A DNA stretch of 43,549 nucleotides from positions 1-43,549 of IMG/VR virus record IMGVR_UViG_3300046000_007648, one strand, 5' to 3'. The notes beneath the pieces are model-generated. The model had not been told where the DNA came from. It saw only the letters and a list, made by a program, of their open reading frames with translations, and made no database searches. Each line of letters begins with the position of its first letter. Position 1 is the stretch's first letter. This document shows, piece by piece, positions 33,284 through 41,573 of the stretch. This DNA comes from a virus. The position numbers and the translations under genes are program-made.

Positions 33284-35260
33284 TTAAGTTCCAGAACTTC
33301 CGACCAAATTGCTCGTGCCTAAATCTACGACCGTTGGAGTCAAAAAGTTTGCTCCTGTGTTACCATAAACCTTATTATACATAGAACTGGATTCCAAATA
33401 AAAATGGGTGGAACCGCCGCGCAAAATATTGGCAGTCATGACGTTGGCCGACCCAGTGAACCCACCAACATAAACAGAGGGGCCGGACCCAGCATTGTAT
33501 AAAGTATTACCAATCAGATTTCCTTCATATGCGTTATTATAACTAATCAAGCTTCCGGACCCATCACAAATTAAGAAATTATTTGTGATATAATGTCCTT
33601 CAACATTGTTTAAAGATATTGGAGTTCCGGAATTTCTTGAGTCGATGTGGCTATTGGTTAAAGTTAATAGTGCAATTCTTCCTGCGACCGGGCGATTTGC
33701 CCAATCCAATCCAGCAATTGCAGTAAATCCTCCATTACCGGCTGCATAAATTCCTCGTCTTACTGGAACCATGAATAATTGGTTCATTAATAATCCTTCG
33801 GTATTCTGCCCAGCAGAAGAATAATCTGCGGTATTTACATAAATGCCCGTGTCCCAGAAATTAAATTGAGATTGATGAATAGTGCCATTGACGCACATTC
33901 TTTTAATTTCTAATGCGCTGCCTGTATAAGCTGCGGCGTTTCCTACCACCATTGCCTTATTAATTTGGAAATTCCATGCCGATTCTAATACAATTCCATT
34001 TGACCAATAATTTGAACCGTCCGAAAGAATATGAACATCATTGATAATAACGGATGTATTTTGATGTGCTGACACACTCGTTGTTCCATATGTTACTGTG
34101 ATGGCAGTTTGTGTTGTAGTATTTGCCCACAATCCAATTTTATCTATTAACACTTGATAAATTTGGTCGCCGGTTCCGCCGTTATCCATGTTGAAATATA
34201 TTCCGTTGGCCGAACCATTTTGTTTTATTATTGAGACGTTTGAGCCATTTCCAACCAATGCGATGTCGCATTGTGGATTGCTAGGAACAATGACGGATGA
34301 TGAAATAGAATATATTCCGTCTGGAAAATATACTGTTCCTCCGCCGGACATTACGGACGCGCTGACAGCCGCTAATATTGCAGAAGTATCGTCGGTTGTT
34401 CCATTTCCGATTGCACCATAATCTCTTACATTAAAAGTGTCTGCTTTTACCCAAGATGTTTGAGTAACTGGATTGGTTAAACTTGACGCGGTGTTCTTTA
34501 CTAATCTGGAATATAAAGAACCAGTTTTTGCTATAGATGTTAGTGCATAGCTTGAAGTGTTTGCTTGCCCAGAAAAACTTGCCGACGTAACCGTCAATGA
34601 AAAACTCGAAGTTACACTGTTGCTAGATGATATGCTCGTAGTAGAAAAACTTGCCGATATCGAATAACTGGCGGAAGTAGAAGTTGCAGAAAAGCTAGAA
34701 GATTTTGATGCATCAGAATAACTTGCACTTGTTGTAGTTAACGAATAACTCGATGTGCTAGAATAACTTGCACTTGTTGCGTTAGATGTAGTTAATGCAA
34801 AACTTGATGATATAGAATAACTTGCACTTGTTGTAGTCGATGTGTAACTGGCTGATATTGCGTAGCTTGCACTCGCCGCCGTCGTTGAATAGCTCGCACT
34901 TTTTGTGGAAGATGCATAACTCGAAGAAATTGAATAGCTCGACACCGATGCAGTTTCCGAGTAACTAGCACTGGTTGATGTTGTTGAATTTACAATCCAC
35001 GTGCTTCCGGATTTTATCCAATAATTTCCAACCGAGTCAAACGATTCTGCTCCATTGTCCCCACGAGGATCAGATGAACTTGTTACTGCCGGAAAAATCC
35101 ATCTATTTTTTCCTAGATGATATGAAGCAGAAGTCTCGGATATTTTTACATTGATTGTCTGTCCGCTTCCATTTAATCCCAACCCAACGAGAAAACTCCC
35201 CAAACCTAGAGAATTTGTATTTTCGAACTGCGACATTTTTGTTGGAAGTGTATTTGACAT
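33284..35260 (-). CDS. Tail spike with pectate-lyase-type beta-helix
   Basis: The 658-residue protein has an N-terminal domain (1-95), a Ser/Tyr-rich repeat zone built on (S/T)ASYSx(S/T)S (about 95-235), and then the signature VRDYGAIGNGTTDDTSAILA (about 273-292), followed by GGGTVYFPDGIYSISSSVIV and a right-handed beta-helix to about 640. The VRDYGA/GDG-type opening marks the pectate-lyase superfamily found in phage tail spikes that bind or cut polysaccharide. The repeats match those in two other fibre genes here and probably form a trimeric stalk. Catalytic residues cannot be picked with confidence. Confidence 0.82.
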   Translation of the reverse strand: MSNTLPTKMSQFENTNSLGLGSFLVGLGLNGSGQTINVKISETSASYHLGKNRWIFPAVTSSSDPRGDNGAESFDSVGNYWIKSGSTWIVNSTTSTSASYSETASVSSYSISSSYASSTKSASYSTTAASASYAISASYTSTTTSASYSISSSFALTTSNATSASYSSTSSYSLTTTSASYSDASKSSSFSATSTSASYSISASFSTTSISSSNSVTSSFSLTVTSASFSGQANTSSYALTSIAKTGSLYSRLVKNTASSLTNPVTQTSWVKADTFNVRDYGAIGNGTTDDTSAILAAVSASVMSGGGTVYFPDGIYSISSSVIVPSNPQCDIALVGNGSNVSIIKQNGSANGIYFNMDNGGTGDQIYQVLIDKIGLWANTTTQTAITVTYGTTSVSAHQNTSVIINDVHILSDGSNYWSNGIVLESAWNFQINKAMVVGNAAAYTGSALEIKRMCVNGTIHQSQFNFWDTGIYVNTADYSSAGQNTEGLLMNQLFMVPVRRGIYAAGNGGFTAIAGLDWANRPVAGRIALLTLTNSHIDSRNSGTPISLNNVEGHYITNNFLICDGSGSLISYNNAYEGNLIGNTLYNAGSGPSVYVGGFTGSANVMTANILRGGSTHFYLESSSMYNKVYGNTGANFLTPTVVDLGTSNLVGSSGT

Positions 35261-35316
35261 AAATTTATATGTATATAATTATTATAACTATCGACAAAGA
35301 ACGCGCATATTGTTTA

Positions 35317-35559
35317 TTATAATAGAGCCACGCCCAAATATCCAGCAGCAATATTTTCTATATAATTATTGTCTGGTCCGCTTGGCCAATTTTCCCATTG
35401 ATCTAATGACATTTGAATGTCCCCCGATTCAAGAACGTGTCCAATATCTGTCAAAATTTGCCATTTTATATTTATCGCCGGATTTCCATAAACAGAAATT
35501 ACTTCAAGATAATTTCCAATTCCCGCTCTGTATGTTAAAGATTGTATTTGTATTTTCAT
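35317..35559 (-). CDS. Small hypothetical protein of fibre region (80 aa)
   Basis: It is a beta-rich sequence (KIQIQSLTYRAGIGNYLEVI; INIKWQILTDIGHVLESGDI) ending DNNYIENIAAGYLGVALL. I associate this pattern with small proteins in phage tail fibre loci, without known function. It lies 27 bases after a Gly-rich gene and 56 bases before the tail spike gene. Confidence 0.55.
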   Translation of the reverse strand: MKIQIQSLTYRAGIGNYLEVISVYGNPAINIKWQILTDIGHVLESGDIQMSLDQWENWPSGPDNNYIENIAAGYLGVALL

Positions 35560-35586
35560 ATTCTTTTTATATTTTAGATGAATGCA

Positions 35587-36546
35587 TTACCATGACATGA
35601 TCATTACCATTCCCGGCCCACCGTTGCCTCCTCTGCCAGCAGTTACACCAGCGCCGCCGCCACCACCGCCAGAACCTATGCCTCCACTATTACCATCTCC
35701 GCCTGTAGTGTCGTTTGTACCGCCCCCAGCCCCACCAGAACTGCGAAACGGCTTCCATACATTCACACCGGCACTTCCGCGACCGCCTGTGGCCGCTCCA
35801 CCCGCAGCAACCGCACCTGCTGTTGTTGGCCAGTTCAAATATGTAAAACTCGTTGCTATACCGGCTGCGGTTAATGCTCCGCCCGCTGCCGTACCTCCGG
35901 TCGAAGATGCGCCGCCCGCACCGCCGGATATTGGCACAGATCCCCAAACACTCAATGAGTTACCGGTAGTATTGCCGGTGCCATTTGTTCCAAGTTGACC
36001 ATTTTGACCTGCACTTCCAGAGAAAATGCCAAAAGCAGCGCCAACGGTAATAGTGGATATGGTACCAGCTACACCAAACGCTGCCGTTCCTGTTGCAGCA
36101 GCACCGCCGCCACCACCGGCAGCGACAGCATTTGATCGAATCAATACATTTTGAGTTTCCAATATTGAAGAAAATGAAACATATGATATACCACCAGCTA
36201 TACCAGCGGTGCTCGCGGCACCGCCTTGACCTCCATCACCGGCCAATATATACAAAATATCTGGCAGAAAAAATGATGGTATTGTCAATCTGGCCAAGCC
36301 ACCGCTGCCACCGCTGCCTCCGCCGCCTCCGTCTCCGCCAGCTGTCCGCTGAAATCCACCACCGCCACCACTGCCACCACCTATAGCAAGTATGCTGACC
36401 ATACTAGAATATTTTGGCTTGTTCCAAATTTTCCAATTGTCATTACTGCCACCAGTTCCTATTCCACCAACAAATAATTGAACATCGCAATTACTTGGAT
36501 ACGGTAGATCATTGAGATCACTGGGAGTTGATGGATAATGTATCAT
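35587..36546 (-). CDS. Glycine-rich tail fibre/adhesin-like protein 3
   Basis: The 319-residue protein has an N-terminal domain with SDLNDLPYPSNCDVQLFVGG, then SMVSILAIGGGSGGGGG, long Gly/Ala-rich arrays, and a C-terminus NGGPGMVMIMSW. It is a close paralogue of the gene upstream, with the same layout (FLPDILYILAGDGGQGG against FLLPDTLYVQVGQGGLGG). Alternating Gly-rich arrays and variable loops suggest a receptor-binding fibre tip. Confidence 0.7.
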   Translation of the reverse strand: MIHYPSTPSDLNDLPYPSNCDVQLFVGGIGTGGSNDNWKIWNKPKYSSMVSILAIGGGSGGGGGFQRTAGGDGGGGGSGGSGGLARLTIPSFFLPDILYILAGDGGQGGAASTAGIAGGISYVSFSSILETQNVLIRSNAVAAGGGGGAAATGTAAFGVAGTISTITVGAAFGIFSGSAGQNGQLGTNGTGNTTGNSLSVWGSVPISGGAGGASSTGGTAAGGALTAAGIATSFTYLNWPTTAGAVAAGGAATGGRGSAGVNVWKPFRSSGGAGGGTNDTTGGDGNSGGIGSGGGGGGAGVTAGRGGNGGPGMVMIMSW

Positions 36547-36549
36547 ATT

Positions 36550-37512
36550 TTACCATGAGAATATAGCAACAAGTCCATTGCCACCATTTCCGCCACGTCC
36601 TCCAACGAGTCCTGCTCCACCACCACCGCCTCCACATCCTATACCTCCTCTACCACCGTCACCTCCTGTGGATGTTGTACCAGTTCCTCCACCGGCACCT
36701 CCAGTTTGATAAAATGGATTCAACAAAGAAACACCGGCACTTCCTATATTTGCCGACGTTGATCCGGCAGTACCACCAAGTGCAAGTGCTCCAGCCGTAA
36801 TCGGGAAATTCAAATTTGTAAAATTTATTGCAGATGTCGCGGTGATATTTCCACCGTTACTAGTACCAGAATCATTCGGTCCACCACCACCACCTGCACC
36901 GGGACTCATGGGCAGAGCGGCCCAAGCAGTAACCGAAGTTCCGTTTCCACCGGCAACCGCGCCTCCAGTAACTCCAATCAATCCAACCGTAGACGCAAAA
37001 ATTCCAATTGAACCTTCAACTGAAGTTCCTGCAATCGTTGGAATACTGCCAACAGTACCAACCAGCGTTAGTGTACCAGCACCACCGCCACCGGGCGCAT
37101 TGGTGTTGGAAGACAGTAAACTATTTTGAGCAAGAAACGCAAGAGGAGAAAACAATATATAAGAATTGGTGCCCGCAGAACCGGCGGCACCGGCGGCACC
37201 GCCCAACCCACCTTGCCCAACTTGTACATATAATGTATCTGGTAATAAAAAACTCGGAACCATCAATCTTGCTATCCCAGAACATGCACCACCGCCTCCT
37301 CCACCTCCGTTCGTACCAGATGCTTTGGTATGCCCGCCGCCACCTCCGCCACCACCGGAAATAGCAATCATATATGACATGGTTGTACCACGCGGTTTTA
37401 TCCACGGTTGATGATTTATGGTGGATTGATTGTTGGCATGAAATATCTGAACATCCCCTTTGAAATTTGAGGGAATGCCAAATACATCTAGTTGTGTAGC
37501 AGGAAAATTCAT
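36550..37512 (-). CDS. Glycine-rich tail fibre/adhesin-like protein 4
   Basis: The 320-residue protein opens NFPATQLDVFGIPSNFKGDV, followed by TTMSYMIAISGGGGGGGGH, RLMVPSFLLPDTLYVQVGQG and further Gly-rich arrays, ending NGGNGLVAIFSW. It is a paralogue of the next gene, three bases away. TATAAATA on the minus strand (37523-37516) lies just before its start. Having two pairs of Gly-rich adhesins (30.9-32.5 and 35.6-37.5 kb) suggests alternative or composite tips. Confidence 0.7.
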   Translation of the reverse strand: MNFPATQLDVFGIPSNFKGDVQIFHANNQSTINHQPWIKPRGTTMSYMIAISGGGGGGGGHTKASGTNGGGGGGGACSGIARLMVPSFLLPDTLYVQVGQGGLGGAAGAAGSAGTNSYILFSPLAFLAQNSLLSSNTNAPGGGGAGTLTLVGTVGSIPTIAGTSVEGSIGIFASTVGLIGVTGGAVAGGNGTSVTAWAALPMSPGAGGGGGPNDSGTSNGGNITATSAINFTNLNFPITAGALALGGTAGSTSANIGSAGVSLLNPFYQTGGAGGGTGTTSTGGDGGRGGIGCGGGGGGAGLVGGRGGNGGNGLVAIFSW

Positions 37513-37530
37513 AACTATTTATATATTTTT

Positions 37531-37980
37531 TTAGTAATCGCTGGCTATCACAAATGCTTTCCAATTTTGATTGGCTGTTTGCGCAGCATGTTGAGACACA
37601 AGAATGTATGTGTTTGCTGGCATTGCAAAATTTAGCGGAAGTTCATAAAAGTTTGTGGCGTTTGTAGCATTGGCAGCTGCGAGCGCACCCACGGAAATTT
37701 CTCCAAGAAGTGCGGCATCTGCGGCAACTAGAGTGCCAGTTCCAACTGTGCTATAAAATGTTCTCAACACTGTTGCAATGCCTGTTGTTGGTGCAGTGGC
37801 AACAGAAAAGAATCTTACTTTTTGAACAAAGCTGCCAGAAGGACCAGCAGTGAAACTAAGAAATAAATTTGTTCCAACTGTACCAACGCCATCACTTCTT
37901 GGGGAAGTGGCAGTTTGTGTTATATTTCCTGTGCCTATTCTTGGCGTCAGTCCGAATATTGGTGATGTATTTTGTGCCAT
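37531..37980 (-). CDS. Small beta-rich fibre-region protein (149 aa)
   Basis: It is a Thr/Ala/Gly-rich beta protein (TQTATSPRSDGVGTVGTNLF; GSFVQKVRFFSVATAPTTGI) ending QNWKAFVIASDY. The pattern suggests a jelly-roll or Ig-like virion protein, not identified further. A run of TATATATATAT lies 27 bases upstream, in the short gap after the collagen-like fibre gene. Confidence 0.6.
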   Translation of the reverse strand: MAQNTSPIFGLTPRIGTGNITQTATSPRSDGVGTVGTNLFLSFTAGPSGSFVQKVRFFSVATAPTTGIATVLRTFYSTVGTGTLVAADAALLGEISVGALAAANATNATNFYELPLNFAMPANTYILVSQHAAQTANQNWKAFVIASDY

Positions 37981-38006
37981 AATATTTTATAAGTTGTGTC
38001 GTTGTT

Positions 38007-38017
38007 TATATATATAT
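38007..38017 (-). promoter_or_regulatory. TATATATATAT late promoter candidate
   Basis: It lies 27 bases before the 149-residue protein gene and touches the stop codon of the collagen-like fibre gene. It is one of the recurrent TATATATA elements before structural genes. Support is positional only. Confidence 0.3.
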
Positions 38018-41000
38018 CAAATCATTCTGTTTGGATATGCTATAAATAGTGCTAAAACTTGTTGAGATGTTATACCAGTAGTTCCTCCACCGCCTCCACC
38101 ACCATTCAAAGCATATGAAGCAGTAATAGAATATGAAGATGTACCAAGAAGACCAAGAGAAGCAGTTACGCTTCCAAATGTGACATCGTTTGAACTGTCG
38201 AACGCTGTGCCACCACCATTACTTAATTGAGCACTGCTTGAAACTGTTCCGGCAGGAATTGTCCCGGATGTTCCACTTGACCCGTTTGTCCCGGAAGTTC
38301 CGGATGAACCGTTTGTGCCACTTGAACCAGAAGTTCCCGATGAGCCGTTCGTGCCGCTTGTGCCATTCGTTCCACTTGTTCCGTTTGTGCCGGACGTTCC
38401 CGACGACCCATTGGTGCCGCTCGTGCCATTGGTACCAGACGTTCCACTCGAACCGTTTGTCCCGGAAGTTCCGGATGAACCGTTTGTGCCACTTGAACCA
38501 GAAGTTCCACTCGAACCGTTGGTACCGCTTGTTCCGTTTGTGCCAGACGTTCCCGACGACCCATTGGTGCCGCTCGTGCCATTGGTACCGGACGTTCCAC
38601 TCGAACCGTTGGTACCGCTTGTACCACTTGACCCATTGGTACCAGATGTTCCACTTGACCCGTTTGTTCCAGATGTACCGGACGAACCATTCGTGCCGCT
38701 TGTTCCGTTGGTACCCGAGGTTCCGGACGACCCGTTTGTCCCAGACGTTCCACTCGAACCGTTGGTACCGCTTGTTCCATTTGTGCCAGACGTTCCCGAC
38801 GACCCATTGGTGCCGCTCGTGCCATTGGTACCAGACGTTCCACTCGAACCGTTGGTACCGCTTGTACCACTTGACCCATTGGTACCAGAAGTTCCATTCG
38901 TACCAGACGTTCCACTCGAACCGTTGGTACCGCTTGTTCCATTTGTGCCAGACGTTCCCGACGACCCATTGGTGCCGCTCGTGCCATTGGTACCAGACGT
39001 TCCACTCGAACCGTTGGTACCGCTTGTTCCATTTGTGCCAGACGTTCCCGACGACCCATTCGTACCAGACGTTCCACTCGAACCGTTGGTGCCATTCGTT
39101 CCGCTTGTGCCATTCGTTCCGCTTGTGCCATTGGTACCCGACGTTCCGCTTGTGCCATTGGTACCGCTACCACCACCACCATTCAAAGCATAACTTGCAG
39201 TTAGTGCATATGAAGATGATCCATGTGTATATGCTGCATCAACAACGTTTATATTTGGACCAAATTGATATGTGCTGGTTGTTCTGCCGCCCATCAATGT
39301 TACATTTTGTGATTGGGCCGCGTCGATTGAATATGTACTTCCTGTGGAATAGATATGGCAATCTTGAAGTGTAAGAGTTTTGTTGCTTGTTCCTGAACCG
39401 AAATATATTACAGGACTTGATCCAGTTGAAATAAGCCTCCCAATGTACGAATTTCTAAAAATGACATTGGACGCATTGCTTCCCGTTATTAACACGGGAC
39501 TTGAATCGTATTGAGAAACTGTATCGAAGTTAAACATACCTTCCAGCGCAACTGTTCCATTTATATCAAGCCACATTCCATATGGTTGATTGTTATTTGT
39601 CTGAACGATGCTATAATCTCTAGGAAGTTTTAAGTATATATTTCCACCACCATTTTTTGCAATAATTGGTGTAACAACGCTTGAATTTATTGCATTTTCT
39701 ATGGACAACGATATATTGGCACCAGCAGGATCAGCAACAATCATAGTAAACATGTCAGAATCTACAAGTTGGCTTATGTTTATTACCGTTCTTCCACCAC
39801 TTGACACAGTACTTTTAACTATACCATTTGAACTGAAAAACGCCTGTTCTATATTGACATTGCAATAATTTGCAAAACCAATTCCTTTCACGAGCGGAGC
39901 ACCTAGGTATGAAACTCCAGTCAAGCCTTTATTCAAAACAAAAGTATGGGCATTGATTGTTGCTCCTATGCTATAGTTTGATCCTTCAATATCTATTGCA
40001 CATGCACTACTGTTGTAATTAGTACTGTCCATACCGGCAATAATCTTATATACATCAATATTGATATAAGATCCGCCAGAAATAGTTGATCCGTTGACTC
40101 CGTTGGAATACATTCCTATCAAAGTTGCTCTTGAACTTGCCGGAGCGTAGTTAATTGTTGCGTCAATCGTACCGGGACCAGATACTTTTATTTGAATTAG
40201 TGTACTGGCACTTGAGCCAGTAAGATAAAACAATGGAACTGCACTAGAAGGATTTAGTTTTAATGTTGATCCTTCTGATAGATAATAGTTCAACGACTTA
40301 ATCAATCCCGAGGCTGTTGCTACACCATTTAAAAGATATATAGATTGACTCACTGCACCAGCACTTTCAGCGGCAGCAATAGATCTGTATGTATACTGTA
40401 AACTTCCCGATTTGGCCGTTGAGTCATTACCATTTACTGGATCAACAAATAGCGTGTCTGTTATTCTTATATTTGTATCAAATGCAAGTGATGCTGTTGT
40501 AGCATATGAAGAACTTAATGCTTGAATAGCATAACTGCTCGTACCAAACAAAGATGCTGTGACACCACCATTAGCCAAAATACTTCCCGTGATTGTAAAT
40601 ACATTATCTGAATAAATCAAATTTGCTGATGCGGTGGCAGCATTAACCGAGCCGTCAGACAATATTACTCGTCCTATGCTTGGGCTATTGATTGTTGTAA
40701 ATCCTGCACCAGATGTTCCACTTGAACCGTTTGTGCCAGATGTTCCACTTGAACCGTTTGTGCCAGAGGTTCCACTTGTTCCATTCGTACCCGACGTTCC
40801 ACTTGAACCATTGGTGCCGCTCGTTCCGTTGGTGCCGGACGTGCCACTTGAACCGTTTGTGCCGGACGTGCCACTTGAACCGTTTGTGCCGGACGTGCCA
40901 CTTGAACCGTTTGTGCCGGACGTGCCACTTGAACCGTTTGTGCCGGACGTGCCACTTGAACCGTTTGTGCCAGAGGTTCCGCTTGTTCCATTCGTACCCG

Positions 41001-41565
41001 ACGTTCCACTTGAACCATTGGTGCCGCTCGTTCCGTTGGTGCCGGACGTGCCGCTCGAACCGTTTGTACCCGACGTACCGTTGGTGCCGGACGTGCCGCT
41101 CGAACCGTTTGTACCCGACGTACCGTTGGTGCCGGACGTGCCACTTGAACCGTTTGTACCCGACGTACCGTTTGTGCCACTTGTGCCGCTCGAACCGTTT
41201 GTACCCGACGTACCGTTGGTGCCGGACGTGCCACTTGAACCATTGGTGCCGCTCGTTCCGTTGGTGCCGGAAGTTCCATTCGTACCAGATGTTCCACTCG
41301 AACCGTTGGTACCACTTGTCCCATTGGTACCCGAAGTTCCATTCGTACCAGATGTTCCACTCGACCCGTTTGTTCCGGAAGTACCGGACGACCCGTTGGT
41401 GCCGCTTGTTCCATTGGTACCCGAAGTTCCGCTTGTGCCACTATAACTCAACGCATAACTTGCAGTAATTGAATATGACGCAGTTCCACTCAATGAACCT
41501 GTGATCGAAGCTATCTCTGCCTCGCTTCCACTTATTATATTTGTAAATACTGTGTAATTAGACAT
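38017..41565 (-). CDS. Tail fibre with two collagen-like repeat tracts (1182 aa)
   Basis: The N-terminus (SNYTVFTNIISGSEAEIASI, then TASYSITASYALS) leads into a Gly-X-Y tract built from GTS, GTN and GSS (about 41-287). A beta-rich middle domain follows (about 288-795), containing FVDPVNGNDSTAKSGSLQYT and YRSIAAAESAGA, like the start of a beta-helix. A second Gly-X-Y tract (about 798-1101) comes next, then TASYALNGGGGGG and a short end VLALFIAYPNRMI. Gly at every third position implies a trimeric collagen-like shaft; proline is almost absent, so stability must come from elsewhere. The C-terminal 30 residues are short for a receptor-binding tip. The 149-residue gene follows. Confidence 0.85.
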   Translation of the reverse strand: MSNYTVFTNIISGSEAEIASITGSLSGTASYSITASYALSYSGTSGTSGTNGTSGTNGSSGTSGTNGSSGTSGTNGTSGTNGTSGTNGSSGTSGTNGTSGTNGTSGTNGSSGTSGTNGTSGTNGSSGTSGTNGTSGTNGSSGTSGTNGTSGTNGSSGTSGTNGTSGTNGSSGTSGTNGTSGTNGSSGTSGTNGTSGTSGTNGSSGTSGTNGSSGTSGTNGSSGTSGTNGSSGTSGTNGSSGTSGTNGTSGTNGSSGTSGTNGTSGTSGTNGSSGTSGTNGSSGTSGAGFTTINSPSIGRVILSDGSVNAATASANLIYSDNVFTITGSILANGGVTASLFGTSSYAIQALSSSYATTASLAFDTNIRITDTLFVDPVNGNDSTAKSGSLQYTYRSIAAAESAGAVSQSIYLLNGVATASGLIKSLNYYLSEGSTLKLNPSSAVPLFYLTGSSASTLIQIKVSGPGTIDATINYAPASSRATLIGMYSNGVNGSTISGGSYINIDVYKIIAGMDSTNYNSSACAIDIEGSNYSIGATINAHTFVLNKGLTGVSYLGAPLVKGIGFANYCNVNIEQAFFSSNGIVKSTVSSGGRTVINISQLVDSDMFTMIVADPAGANISLSIENAINSSVVTPIIAKNGGGNIYLKLPRDYSIVQTNNNQPYGMWLDINGTVALEGMFNFDTVSQYDSSPVLITGSNASNVIFRNSYIGRLISTGSSPVIYFGSGTSNKTLTLQDCHIYSTGSTYSIDAAQSQNVTLMGGRTTSTYQFGPNINVVDAAYTHGSSSYALTASYALNGGGGSGTNGTSGTSGTNGTSGTNGTSGTNGTNGSSGTSGTNGSSGTSGTNGTSGTNGSSGTSGTNGTSGTNGSSGTSGTNGTSGTNGSSGTSGTNGTSGTNGSSGTSGTNGSSGTSGTNGTSGTNGSSGTSGTNGTSGTNGSSGTSGTNGSSGTSGTNGTSGTNGSSGTSGTNGSSGTSGTNGSSGTSGTNGSSGTSGTNGTSGTNGSSGTSGTNGTSGTNGSSGTSGSSGTNGSSGTSGTNGSSGTSGTNGTSGTNGSSGTSGTNGTSGTNGTSGTNGSSGTSGSSGTNGSSGTSGTNGSSGTSGTIPAGTVSSSAQLSNGGGTAFDSSNDVTFGSVTASLGLLGTSSYSITASYALNGGGGGGGTTGITSQQVLALFIAYPNRMI
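38261..39169. repeat. Collagen-like tandem repeat tract, C-terminal copy
   Basis: About 900 bases of 9-base units coding Gly-X-Y triplets. Units are grouped into larger blocks: one stretch of 125 bases at 38741-38865 recurs exactly at 38903-39027. Shorter partial copies occur at about 38505 and 39000. This points to recent unequal crossing-over or slippage. Confidence 0.9.
40707..41442. repeat. Collagen-like tandem repeat tract, N-terminal copy
   Basis: About 735 bases of 9-base Gly-X-Y units. It includes five exact 27-base copies at 40832-40966 (coding GSSGTSGTN) and a 45-base unit present about three times near 41030-41170. Synonymous codon choices differ between blocks, showing repeated local amplification. 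Confidence 0.9.
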
Positions 41566-41573
41566 GTGTTATT

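Noticed and set aside
38315-39193. Long antisense open frames over the collagen-like tracts, coding VPLEPLVP-type repeats (also 40634-41446)
   Set aside because: They are by-products of a 9-base repeat that lacks stops in other frames; the sense frame is continuous with fibre domains.
38261-41442. Tandem repeats considered as a CRISPR array
   Set aside because: There are no unique spacers; the units are contiguous, in frame and code for Gly-X-Y.
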